From: Streptomyces soli
Lineage (GTDB): Bacteria; Actinomycetota; Actinomycetes; Streptomycetales; Streptomycetaceae
Assembly: GCF_003999195.1 (NCBI RefSeq)
Contig: NZ_RJVR01000056.1
Location: forward strand, 1 to 61,290
Length of the DNA: 61,290 nucleotides
Reading direction: 5' to 3'
Shown here: positions 51,587 to 59,054 of the stretch, piece by piece
Layout: every line of letters begins with the position of its first letter
How positions within the stretch are numbered: position 1 is the first letter of the stretch
Notes under the pieces: generated by a model
What the model was told of the DNA's origin: nothing
The model's input: the letters and a program-made list of their open reading frames with translations, nothing else
The model's database searches: none
Made by a program: the position numbers and the translations under genes

Positions 51587-52378
51587 CTAGCTGAGGGGCA
51601 GGCCGGTGGCGGTCCAGCGGTCACCGCGGCGCTCGACGACGAGCGGGAGGCCGAAGCACCGGGAGAGGTTGACGGAGCTGAGCTCGGTCTCGAGGGGTCC
51701 GGCGGCGACGACCTTGCCCTGACGGATCATCAGGACGTGGGTGAAGCCGGGGGCGATTTCCTCGACATGGTGGGTGACCATGATCATGGAGGGGGCGATC
51801 GGGTCACGGGCGAGCCGGCCGAGGCGGCGGACCAGGTCCTCGCGGCCACCGAGGTCGAGGCCGGCGGCGGGCTCGTCGAGGAGCAGCAGTTCGGGGTCGG
51901 TCATCATGGCGCGGGCGATGAGGGTGCGCTTGCGTTCGCCCTCGGAGAGGGTGCCGAACTTCCGGTCGAGGAAGTCGGACATGCCGAGCCGGTCGAGGAA
52001 GGCGCGGGCGCGGTCCTCGTCGACCTTCTCGTAGCTCTCCCGCCAGTGGGCGGTCATGCCGTACGCGGCGGTGAGCACGGTCTCCAGGACGGTCTGGCGG
52101 CGGGGCAGCTTCTCGGACATGGCGATGCCGGCCATGCCGATGCGCGGCCGCAGCTCGAACACGTCGACGCTGCCGAGCTTCTCGCCGAGGATCTGGACGG
52201 TGCCGGAGGTCGGGAAGAGATAGCTGGAGGCGACATTGAGCAGGGTCGTCTTGCCCGCGCCGTTGGGACCCAGGATCACCCAGCGCTCACCCTCGGCGAC
52301 CGACCAGGAGACCTGGTCCACCAGAGCCCGGCCGTCGCGGACCACTGATACGTCCACCAGCTCCAGAACATCGCTCAT
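51587..52378 (-). CDS. ABC transporter ATP-binding protein
   Basis: An approximately 263-residue ATPase from ATG 52378 (MSDVLELVDVSVVRDGRALV), GGGAG upstream; ATG 52396 is an alternative. Walker A GPNGAGKTT, signature LSEGERKR, Walker B LLLLDEPAAGLD and switch VTHHVEE are all present. No permease is adjacent. The sequence resembles ModF/YhaQ-like stand-alone ATPases; the substrate is unknown. Confidence 0.9.
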   Translation of the reverse strand: MSDVLELVDVSVVRDGRALVDQVSWSVAEGERWVILGPNGAGKTTLLNVASSYLFPTSGTVQILGEKLGSVDVFELRPRIGMAGIAMSEKLPRRQTVLETVLTAAYGMTAHWRESYEKVDEDRARAFLDRLGMSDFLDRKFGTLSEGERKRTLIARAMMTDPELLLLDEPAAGLDLGGREDLVRRLGRLARDPIAPSMIMVTHHVEEIAPGFTHVLMIRQGKVVAAGPLETELSSVNLSRCFGLPLVVERRGDRWTATGLPLS

Positions 52379-52477
52379 GAGCGCGTTGTCTCCCATTGCA
52401 GTCGCAGTCTTGGCGTCGAGGCCCCCGAGGGAAAACCTACGCCACGCGGTGTCGGTGCCAGTCCCTAGGCTGGGGGG

Positions 52478-53266
52478 ATGCTCGAGGAACCTCGCTCAGG
52501 ACGGCTTACGGCGTGGGGGAATGCCCTGATTGCCGGACTTGCCGCACCAGATAACGTCGCCGATGAGGTAATCGCCGGCGATACGGTCCACCGTGTTTCC
52601 GGATTGCCGGGTGAGCCGGCCCCGGTCGGCCTCACGCTGGGGCTCGGCCGGCTGCGCGCCCTGGGGGTGACGGGGCTGCGGCTCGCGCTGCCGGTGCCGG
52701 GACATCCGCTGGGGCTCAGCGGGCCGCCGGACTTCAATGCCCGGGCGCTCGCGGCGGGCGAGGCGGTCGTCGCGGTCGGGGGACCGCCGCTCGGTCTCGT
52801 ACCGGAGGTGAGGGAGGCCGGTCCCCGGGGCGATGTGCATGTCGAGGTGGAGTGGCACTGCCTGGAGGTCCGGCAGGGGCCGCCCGCGGACGTGCCGTCG
52901 CTGGGCGAGGCGGAGCGGGAGCTGGCGGAGGCGCTGAGAGAGGCCACGGCGGCGCTGACGAAGCTGGATGTCGCGGGGTCGGGTCCTGCCGCGCAGGCGG
53001 CGCTGGACGCATACCGGGCACGGGCGGAGCGGGGGCGCGAGGTGCTGGCGCCGGGGTATCCGCCGCGGGCGGCGCGGGTGCTGGAGCTGGCGCAGCGGGT
53101 GGCGGCGCTGGTGGCGATCGCGACCGGGGAGCACGGGGCGGCGGTGAGCGCCTCGGAGATCGCGGCGCGGGCCGAGCTGCTGCGGCCGGTGGAGCGTACG
53201 GCGCGGAGGGCGCAGGTCGCGGCGTACAACGCGTACGTGGAGGAGGCGGAGCGGCGGAAGGGCTGA
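52478..53266 (+). CDS. conserved actinomycete hypothetical protein
   Basis: A 262-residue protein starts MLEEPRSGRLTAWGNALIAG. N-terminal beta-rich part (TVHRVSGLPGEPAPVGLTLG); C-terminal 120 residues are helical (LGEAERELAEALREATAALT and ARVLELAQRVAALVAIATGE). No signal peptide or membrane span. I recognise it only as a conserved Streptomyces protein. It ends at a strong bidirectional terminator and is convergent with the chaplin gene. Confidence 0.75.
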   Translation: MLEEPRSGRLTAWGNALIAGLAAPDNVADEVIAGDTVHRVSGLPGEPAPVGLTLGLGRLRALGVTGLRLALPVPGHPLGLSGPPDFNARALAAGEAVVAVGGPPLGLVPEVREAGPRGDVHVEVEWHCLEVRQGPPADVPSLGEAERELAEALREATAALTKLDVAGSGPAAQAALDAYRARAERGREVLAPGYPPRAARVLELAQRVAALVAIATGEHGAAVSASEIAARAELLRPVERTARRAQVAAYNAYVEEAERRKG

Positions 53267-53310
53267 GGCCGCCTCTCGTAGGGAGTCCTGTAGGAGGACC
53301 GGTACAGAGC

Positions 53311-53348
53311 GGAAGGCCCCGCGGACGTCGTTGTCCGCGGGGCCTTCC
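53311..53348. terminator. bidirectional terminator
   Basis: A perfect 16-bp stem (GGAAGGCCCCGCGGAC and its complement) with a 6-base loop lies between the convergent 52478 gene and the chaplin gene at 53356. Confidence 0.88.
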
Positions 53349-53355
53349 GGCGGCG

Positions 53356-53595
53356 TCAGTGGTTGACGCAGACATTCCCGATAGTCGGGTTGACGAACGC
53401 GATGATGTTGATCGAGTTGCCGCACAGGTTGACCGGGATGTGCACGGGCACCTGGATGACGTTGCCCGAGATCACGCCTGGAGACTTCGCAGCGATGGCA
53501 TCGGCGTTCGAGTCGGCGAGCGCCGTGCCGGCTCCGGCACCGGCGACCATCCCGGCGGCGGCGATGGCGAAAGCTGCCTTCTTGGCAGTGCTCAT
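53356..53595 (-). CDS. short chaplin
   Basis: A 79-residue secreted protein starts MSTAKKAAFAIAAAGMVAGA. A signal peptide ends near GTALA, and the mature part is a single chaplin domain: SPGVISGNVIQVPVHIPVNL CGN then AFVNPTIGNVCVNH, with two cysteines. Chaplins assemble into amyloid-like hydrophobic sheaths on aerial hyphae and spores. A second, similar chaplin lies upstream on the same strand. The site recalls the S. coelicolor chpE neighbourhood (from memory, unverified), so no symbol is given. Confidence 0.93.
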   Translation of the reverse strand: MSTAKKAAFAIAAAGMVAGAGAGTALADSNADAIAAKSPGVISGNVIQVPVHIPVNLCGNSINIIAFVNPTIGNVCVNH

Positions 53596-53714
53596 GGAAG
53601 CGTTCCTCCTGCTGTTGTACGACCCCGGGCGTGGGGCCACGCCCTGAGGAACGCGGGGCGTGGTCGGATGAAACGGGCCGGGGCCGGGAACCCCCCGTAC
53701 GGCCGAAGGCAAAG

Positions 53715-53747
53715 GACCGGCCCCGGAGGCGAGGCCTCCGGGGCCGG
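53715..53747 (-). terminator. terminator after the second chaplin
   Basis: A perfect 15-bp G+C stem (ACCGGCCCCGGAGGC and complement) around loop GAG lies 32 bases beyond the stop of the 53780 chaplin, on its downstream side. Confidence 0.85.
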
Positions 53748-53779
53748 TGGTCACAGTTGGACCCGGCGCTGTCGCCGGG

Positions 53780-54028
53780 TCACTTGTTGATGCAGAAGTT
53801 CCCGGTCGACGGGTTGAGGAGGCCGATCACGCTCACGGTGTTGCCGCAGGCGTTGACCGGGACATGCACGGGCACCTGGATCAGGTTGCCCGAGACGACA
53901 CCCGGGGAGTTCTTCGCCAGGCCGCCGGCGTGCGCACCGCCGCTGGTGGCGGAGGCAGCTCCGGCTCCGGCCAGGGCGAGGCCTCCGGCGACCATGGTGA
54001 CGGCGGCGACCTTGTGCAGGTTCTTCAC
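53780..54028 (-). CDS. short chaplin, second copy
   Basis: An 82-residue protein from GTG 54028 (VKNLHKVAAVTMVAGGLALA) with GGAAGGG upstream. A signal peptide (to ASA), then a Gly/Ala linker and the chaplin domain GLAKNSPGVVSGNLIQVPVH VPVNACGN, ending LNPSTGNFCINK with two cysteines. It is about 60% identical in the domain to the neighbour at 53356, indicating tandem duplication. Both genes have their own terminator. Confidence 0.93.
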   Translation of the reverse strand: MKNLHKVAAVTMVAGGLALAGAGAASATSGGAHAGGLAKNSPGVVSGNLIQVPVHVPVNACGNTVSVIGLLNPSTGNFCINK

Positions 54029-54192
54029 TTCGTTGACCCTTCCTTGCATGTGGCACTGCAGCGAGCCGCCGCAGCACGCCATGGAGAACGGCCGAGGGTC
54101 GATGAGGTTGCGCCATTCGGGCTACATACACCCGACGGTATGAATCTCAGCCCGGAGGACGACGTTCCGCTTGCACTCCGATGAGACGACGA

Positions 54193-54834
54193 TCAGATGC
54201 CGATTCCGTGCCGTACGGCCCAAAGGGCGGCCTGGGTGCGGTCGGAGAGGTCGAGCTTCATCAGGATGTTCGAGACGTGGGTCTTGACGGTCTTCTCGGA
54301 CAGCACCAGCGCGCGGGCGATCTCGCGGTTGGAGCGGCCGTCGGCGATCAGGGTCAGCACTTCGCGCTCGCGCTCGGTGAGCGTGGTGCCCCGGCCGGTG
54401 CCGCTGCCGGCCTCCTCCTGGGACAGCAGCGCGTCGGCGACCTCCGGCTGGAGCAGCACATGGCCGGCGTGCACGGAGCGGATGGCGCCGGCCAGGGCGT
54501 CGGGGTCCACGTCCTTGTAGACGTAGCCGGCGGCGCCGGCCCGCAGGGCGGGGACCACTGTGCGCTGTTCGGTGAAGCTGGTGACCACCAGGACGCGGGC
54601 CTTACTGCCCTCCTCGCGGAGCCTGCGCAGCGCCGCGATGCCGTCGGTGCCGGGCATCTTGACGTCCATCAGGATCACGTCGGGGCTCAGTTCCTGGGCG
54701 CGCAGCACTCCCTCGTCGCCGTCGCCGGCCTCACCGACCACCTCGATGTCGGGCTGCACTTCGAGGAACGTACGCAGGCCGCGCCTGACCACCTGGTGGT
54801 CGTCGACCAGCAGGACGCGGATCGTGTCAGCCAC
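54193..54834 (-). CDS. NarL/LuxR-type response regulator
   Basis: A 213-residue protein starts MADTIRVLLVDDHQVVRRGL. The receiver domain has the acidic pair DD (11-12), phospho-acceptor Asp57 in ILMDVKMPGTDG and Thr85. The C-terminal LuxR helix-turn-helix is TLTEREREVLTLIADGRSNR EIARAL, then SEKTVKTHVSNILMKL. It is overlapped by the kinase gene start-stop (8 bases), so the pair is a co-translated two-component system. Confidence 0.95.
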   Translation of the reverse strand: MADTIRVLLVDDHQVVRRGLRTFLEVQPDIEVVGEAGDGDEGVLRAQELSPDVILMDVKMPGTDGIAALRRLREEGSKARVLVVTSFTEQRTVVPALRAGAAGYVYKDVDPDALAGAIRSVHAGHVLLQPEVADALLSQEEAGSGTGRGTTLTEREREVLTLIADGRSNREIARALVLSEKTVKTHVSNILMKLDLSDRTQAALWAVRHGIGI

Positions 54835-55975
54835 CGGGCACCTCCATCTCGATCACGGTGCCCTTGCCGAGCGCCGACTGCACAGTCAGGGCGCCGCCGA
54901 CGCTGCTCGCCCGGTCCCGCATGGAGACCAGGCCGAGGTGGCGTCCGGCGCGGCGCACCGCCGACGGGTCGAAGCCGCACCCGTCGTCGGTGACGGTGAG
55001 CACCGCGCCCTTGGCGCGGCCTTCCAGGCGGACGGTCACAGCGGTCGCGCCGGAGTGCCGCAGCGCGTTGTGCAGCGCCTCCTGGGCGACGCGCAGCACG
55101 GCCTCCTCCTGGGCGGCCGGCAGGGCCCGCAACCGGACGGTGGCGAAGTCGACGCTCGCCGTGTGCGCGCGGCCGAGCACCTGCACCTCGCTGCGCAGCG
55201 CGGCGACGAGGCCGTCCTCGTCCAAGGCTGCGGGCCGCATCTCCACGACGACGGCACGCAGTTCGTCGGCGGCCTCGGCCGCGAGGGCGGCCACCTGTCG
55301 CAGTTCGTCCTTGGCGCGGGCCGGATCGCGGTCGACGAGGGTGGCGGCTGCCTGGGCGGTGAGCCGCAGCGAGAAGAGCTTCTGCGATACGGCGTCGTGC
55401 AACTCATGCGCGATACGGGCCCGCTCCCCCACCAGCGTCAACTCGCGGCTGCGCTCGTAGAGCCGGGCGTTGACCAGCGCGATGGCGGCGTGCGCGGCGA
55501 GGATGCGCAGCAACGCCTCGTCCTCCTCGGTGAAGCCGCACACGTCGACGGGTGTGGGGCACCTCTTGTTCGCGAGGAAGAGCGCGGCGAGCACCTCGTC
55601 GCCGTCGACGACGGGCATGCCGATGAAGTCGGTCATGTCGGGGTGGGCCTTGGGCCAGCCGTCGAAGCTGGGGTGCTTGCGTACGTCGGGCAGCCGCTGG
55701 GTGGTGGCCTCACTGAGCATGAGCGCGAGGATGCCGTGCTGGCGGGGCAGCGGGCCGATCGCCTTCCACTGCTCGTCGCTGATGCCGTCGACCACGAACT
55801 GGGCGAAGCCGCCGTGGTCGTCGGGCACGCCGAGCGCGGCGTACTCGGCGTCGAGCAGCTCGCGGGCGGAGCCGACGATGGTCTGCAGGACCTCGCGGAC
55901 CTCCAGGTGCCTGCTCATGGCGAGGACGGCCGCGCTGACCGCTTCGATGCCGCGTCGGGACGCGTGGCTGGACAT
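54827..55975 (-). CDS. GAF-domain sensor histidine kinase
   Basis: A 382-residue soluble kinase. Residues about 20-170 form a GAF domain (ELLDAEYAALGVPDDHGGFA ... FIGMPVVDGDEVLAALFLAN). HisKA_3 follows with GERARIAHELHD, phospho-acceptor His193, and the HATPase domain carries EALHNALRHSGATAVTV, DDGCGFD and HLGLVSMRDR. No membrane span is present, so the signal is internal, as for DevS-like kinases. It pairs with the response regulator downstream. Confidence 0.94.
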   Translation of the reverse strand: MSSHASRRGIEAVSAAVLAMSRHLEVREVLQTIVGSARELLDAEYAALGVPDDHGGFAQFVVDGISDEQWKAIGPLPRQHGILALMLSEATTQRLPDVRKHPSFDGWPKAHPDMTDFIGMPVVDGDEVLAALFLANKRCPTPVDVCGFTEEDEALLRILAAHAAIALVNARLYERSRELTLVGERARIAHELHDAVSQKLFSLRLTAQAAATLVDRDPARAKDELRQVAALAAEAADELRAVVVEMRPAALDEDGLVAALRSEVQVLGRAHTASVDFATVRLRALPAAQEEAVLRVAQEALHNALRHSGATAVTVRLEGRAKGAVLTVTDDGCGFDPSAVRRAGRHLGLVSMRDRASSVGGALTVQSALGKGTVIEMEVPGG

Positions 55976-56164
55976 GTGTTCACCGTACCGGCGGCGGGTT
56001 GCCGTGGGGATCGGCCGCTCGGCGGGTGGGCGGGGGCCTGGAGACCTAGGGCGAAGTGCCCCCGTCGGGTGCTGCGGGCGGCCGAGGCGCCGGGGGTGCC
56101 GCGTTCCTACGGTGAGGGCAGTCGTCCGGCACGGGGCCGGTCGGCGGCATCGGAGGACTGAACC

Positions 56165-56872
56165 ATGCCGGTAGCGATCATCACTGGGGCATCACGGGGT
56201 CTGGGGCGGGCGCTGGCGGCGGCGCTGGCGGCGCGCGGCTGGGACCTGGTGATCGACGGACGCTCGGCGGATGCGCTGAAGGCCGCGGCGGCCGAACTGG
56301 AGGGTCTGGAGGGTGCGGCGGGGGTGACGGCGGTGCCGGGCGATGTCGCCGAGGCCGCGCACCGGGTCGAGCTGGTGGCGGCGGCGTGGGAGTTCGGCGG
56401 CCTCGACCTGCTGGTCAACAACGCGAGCGCGCTGGGCGCCGAACCGCTGGTGCCGCTGGCCGAGCAGCCGCTGAACGGTCTGCGGGCGGCGCTGGAGACC
56501 AATGTGCTGGCCCCTCTGGCGCTGGTGCAGGAGGCGCTGCCGCTGCTGCGGGCCGGCTCGGGGACCGTACTCAATGTGAGCTCGGACGCGGCCGTGGAGG
56601 CGTACGGGACCTGGGGCGGCTACGGGGCCACCAAGGCCGCCCTCGATCAGCTGTCCGCGGTGCTCGCGGTGGAGGAACCGGCGCTGGCCGTGTGGGCGGT
56701 GGACCCGGGCGACATGCGTACGGAGCTGTACGCGGCTGCCGCGCCGGACGACCCGGACTTCGCGGACCGGGCCTCGCCGGAGTCGGTGGTGCCGGCGCTG
56801 CTGGGGCTGCTCGACGAGGGCGCGGGCAGCGGTCGCTACTCCGCCCCGGCGCTGCTGGAGGGGGCGCGATGA
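56165..56872 (+). CDS. short-chain dehydrogenase/reductase
   Basis: A 235-residue Rossmann protein starts MPVAIITGASRGLGRALAAA (TGxxxGxG). NNAS motif in LLVNNASALGAE, catalytic Ser in VLNVSSDA and YGATKAA with the Y-x3-K pair. NAD(P)-dependent oxidoreductase; substrate unknown. Its stop overlaps the ATG of the QueA homologue by ATGA, so the two are co-translated. Confidence 0.93.
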   Translation: MPVAIITGASRGLGRALAAALAARGWDLVIDGRSADALKAAAAELEGLEGAAGVTAVPGDVAEAAHRVELVAAAWEFGGLDLLVNNASALGAEPLVPLAEQPLNGLRAALETNVLAPLALVQEALPLLRAGSGTVLNVSSDAAVEAYGTWGGYGATKAALDQLSAVLAVEEPALAVWAVDPGDMRTELYAAAAPDDPDFADRASPESVVPALLGLLDEGAGSGRYSAPALLEGAR

Positions 56873-57945
56873 CGGTGATGGGGGGGCTTCGGGTGCCGCC
56901 CGAGCTGTCGGCCCGGGTGCCGGTGGAGAAGCGCGGCGGCGGGCGGGACGCGGTGCGGCTGCTGGTCGGGCGCAGGGCCGCCGGGGTGGGGGTCCCCCCG
57001 ACGGAGTCAGAGGGCGTTTCGCACCACGGCTTCGGTGAGCTGCCGGGGCTGCTGCGGGCCGGGGACGTCCTGGTGGTGAACACCTCCCGGACGCTGCCCG
57101 CCGCGGTGGACGGGCGGCTCGGGGAGAAGCCGGTGGTCGTGCACTTCTCGACCCGGCAGGACGACGGGCGCTGGGCGGTCGAGCTGCGTACGCCGGACGC
57201 GCGGGGTACGACGCTGCGCCGGGCGGGCGGTCCCGCCGGGGTCGTGGTGGCGCTGCCGGGCGGGGAGCGGCTGACGCTGCTGGCGCCGCTCTCGCCGCGG
57301 GGGGACAGGCTGTGGCTGGCGGCGGTGTCGGTGGCCGACGTGGTGGCGTACCTGGGGCGGTACGGGCGGCCCATCCGATACGGGTACACGGAGCGGGACC
57401 AGCCGCTCGCGGCGTACCAGACGGTCTTCTCGGTGCCGTCGGCCGATGGTCTGGGCTCGGCGGAGATGCCGAGCGCGGGGCGGCCCTTCACGGCGGGGCT
57501 GGTGACGGAGCTGGTGAGCCGTGGGGTGCAGATCGCGCCGATCGTGCTGCATACGGGCGTCGCCTCGGCGGAGGCCCACGAGCCGCCGTATCCGGAGCGC
57601 TTCGCCGTGCCGGCCAGCACCGCGTGGCTGGTGAACGCGGCCCGGGCGAGCGGCGGCCGGGTGGTGGCGGTCGGTACGACGGCGGTTCGGGCCCTGGAGT
57701 CGGCGACCTCCGGCCGGGGTCGGGTCCGGGCGGCGCAGGGCTGGACGGACCTGGTCATCACCCCGGAGCGCGGTGTGCGGGCCGTGGACGGTCTGCTGAC
57801 CGGGCTGCACGACCCAGAGGCCTCCCACCTGCTGATGCTGGAGGCGGTGGCGGGGAGCGCGCTGCTCGAGCGGGTGTACGCGGCGGCTGTGGCCGGGGGC
57901 TACCTGTGGCACGAGTTCGGTGACGTGAACCTATTGCTGCCGTAA
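56869..57945 (+). CDS. queA: S-adenosylmethionine:tRNA ribosyltransferase-isomerase homologue
   Basis: A 358-residue protein from ATG 56869. QueA hallmarks: ELPGLLRAGDVLVVNTSRTL PAA, YGRPIRYGYTERDQPLAAYQ TVF, EMPSAGRPFTAGLVTEL, VLHTGVAS, then ERFAVPASTAWLVNAA and VVAVGTTAVRALES. QueA transfers the ribosyl part of SAM to 7-aminomethyl-deazaguanine in tRNA during queuosine synthesis. Many Streptomyces lack other queuosine genes, so the in vivo role may differ; the sequence is nevertheless clearly of this family. Confidence 0.9.
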   Translation: MTVMGGLRVPPELSARVPVEKRGGGRDAVRLLVGRRAAGVGVPPTESEGVSHHGFGELPGLLRAGDVLVVNTSRTLPAAVDGRLGEKPVVVHFSTRQDDGRWAVELRTPDARGTTLRRAGGPAGVVVALPGGERLTLLAPLSPRGDRLWLAAVSVADVVAYLGRYGRPIRYGYTERDQPLAAYQTVFSVPSADGLGSAEMPSAGRPFTAGLVTELVSRGVQIAPIVLHTGVASAEAHEPPYPERFAVPASTAWLVNAARASGGRVVAVGTTAVRALESATSGRGRVRAAQGWTDLVITPERGVRAVDGLLTGLHDPEASHLLMLEAVAGSALLERVYAAAVAGGYLWHEFGDVNLLLP

Positions 57946-58288
57946 AGGGCGTCCCAAATCGACCACAGAGTGTGTCTCCGGCGTCGCGATGAGCGATTCC
58001 GGAGGCACCTCCATGTGAAGCACCTCATGGGACGCAAATCACTTACTAACGGGTTTAGTAGTCCTACCGCCCCCTCACATGCCCAGGTGGGAGGCCCAGG
58101 GCCAAGCTCCGCGTAGGGGGCAACTACGGCATTCGGTAGTAATGGGCATCTTTGCCAGGGGATTTACACGCCGCTAACAATTACGGGGTCGCTCCGCGCC
58201 GCGTTCGACACGTGGCGCTTCTCTTTGCCTGAGGGCAGTGCCTGACGGCAGAGCGGAGCACCGCGCGAATGGAAGAGGTAACTCCCCC
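57946..58288 (+). promoter_or_regulatory. long structured 5' leader of the transglycosylase gene
   Basis: A 343-base leader with several potential hairpins: TTACTAACGGGTTTAGTA near 58042, ACTAC...GTAGT near 58120, and GCGCCGCGTTCGACACGTGGCGC near 58195. It ends in GAAGAGG 10 bases before ATG. Streptomyces cell-wall hydrolase genes are known to carry ydaO (cyclic di-AMP) riboswitches in such leaders. I could not align the consensus by eye, so this is a candidate only. The left part must hold the promoter. Confidence 0.4.
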
Positions 58289-58978
58289 ATGAACGTCCCC
58301 ACGATCCCGATGCTCAACCGTCTGACCAAGGTCCACAAGTACTCCGCCGCCGGCGTTGCCGCGGCAGGTGCCGGTGTACTGGCCATCACCGGTGTATCCG
58401 GGACGGCCGGGACGGCCGTAGCCGCCCAGCAGGTCGCCGACTGGACCCCCGCGTCGAGCGCGCAGCAGCAGAGCATCGCCGGTCAGGCCAGCACACAGGC
58501 CGCCACCGCGAAGAAGAAGGCCGTGGCGGAGGCCGCCGCTGCCAAGAAGAAGGCCGCTGCCGTTGCGGCCGCCAAGAAGAAGCACGAGGCTGCCGTCGCC
58601 GCTGCCGCCAAGCGCAAGGCGCAGGCTGCCGTCGCGAGCCGTAGCCAGGTCCGCAAGGCAATCACCAAGGCTCCCGCCCGGGCGGTCGTGAGCGGTACGC
58701 CGCAGCAGATCGCCTCGTCGATGATGAGTTCGTCGCAGTTCCAGTGCTTCTCGCACATCGTCACCCGTGAGAGTGGCTGGAACCCGTCGGCGACCAACGC
58801 CTCCTCGGGCGCGTACGGCCTGGTCCAGGCCCTCCCGGGCACCAAGATGGCTTCCGCCGGCTCCGACTGGCGCACCAACCCGGCCACCCAGATCAAGTGG
58901 GGCCTGAGCTACATGAACGGCCGCTACGGCAGCCCCTGTGGCGCCTGGTCCTTCTGGCAGGCCCACAACTGGTACTGA
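58289..58978 (+). CDS. secreted transglycosylase-like (SLT) protein
   Basis: A 229-residue protein starts MNVPTIPMLNRLTKVHKYSA, with a hydrophobic signal-like segment (AAGVAAAGAGVLAITGVSGT). An Ala/Lys-rich helix of KKKAVAEAAAAKKKA repeats (residues about 70-120) follows. The C-terminal domain is lysozyme-like: CFSHIVTRESGWNP with a likely catalytic Glu, ASSGAYGLVQALPGTKM and IKWGLSYMNGRYG, ending AWSFWQAHNWY. It would cleave peptidoglycan during growth or germination. It stands alone between a long leader and a strong terminator. Confidence 0.88.
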   Translation: MNVPTIPMLNRLTKVHKYSAAGVAAAGAGVLAITGVSGTAGTAVAAQQVADWTPASSAQQQSIAGQASTQAATAKKKAVAEAAAAKKKAAAVAAAKKKHEAAVAAAAKRKAQAAVASRSQVRKAITKAPARAVVSGTPQQIASSMMSSSQFQCFSHIVTRESGWNPSATNASSGAYGLVQALPGTKMASAGSDWRTNPATQIKWGLSYMNGRYGSPCGAWSFWQAHNWY

Positions 58979-59004
58979 GCCGACCGGCTCGTCCAGTAAA
59001 CGCA

Positions 59005-59045
59005 GAAGGGCGGCGGCCTCCCGTGTCGGGAGGCCGCCGCCCTTC
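59005..59045. terminator. bidirectional terminator
   Basis: A perfect 18-bp stem (GAAGGGCGGCGGCCTCCC and complement) around GTGTC lies between the convergent transglycosylase and ABC genes. Confidence 0.9.
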
Positions 59046-59054
59046 GCAGTTCCC

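Noticed and set aside
53356..53595. Naming the chaplin chpE
   Set aside because: The neighbourhood recalls chpE from memory, but as I recall ChpE lacks the paired cysteines seen here; no symbol assigned.
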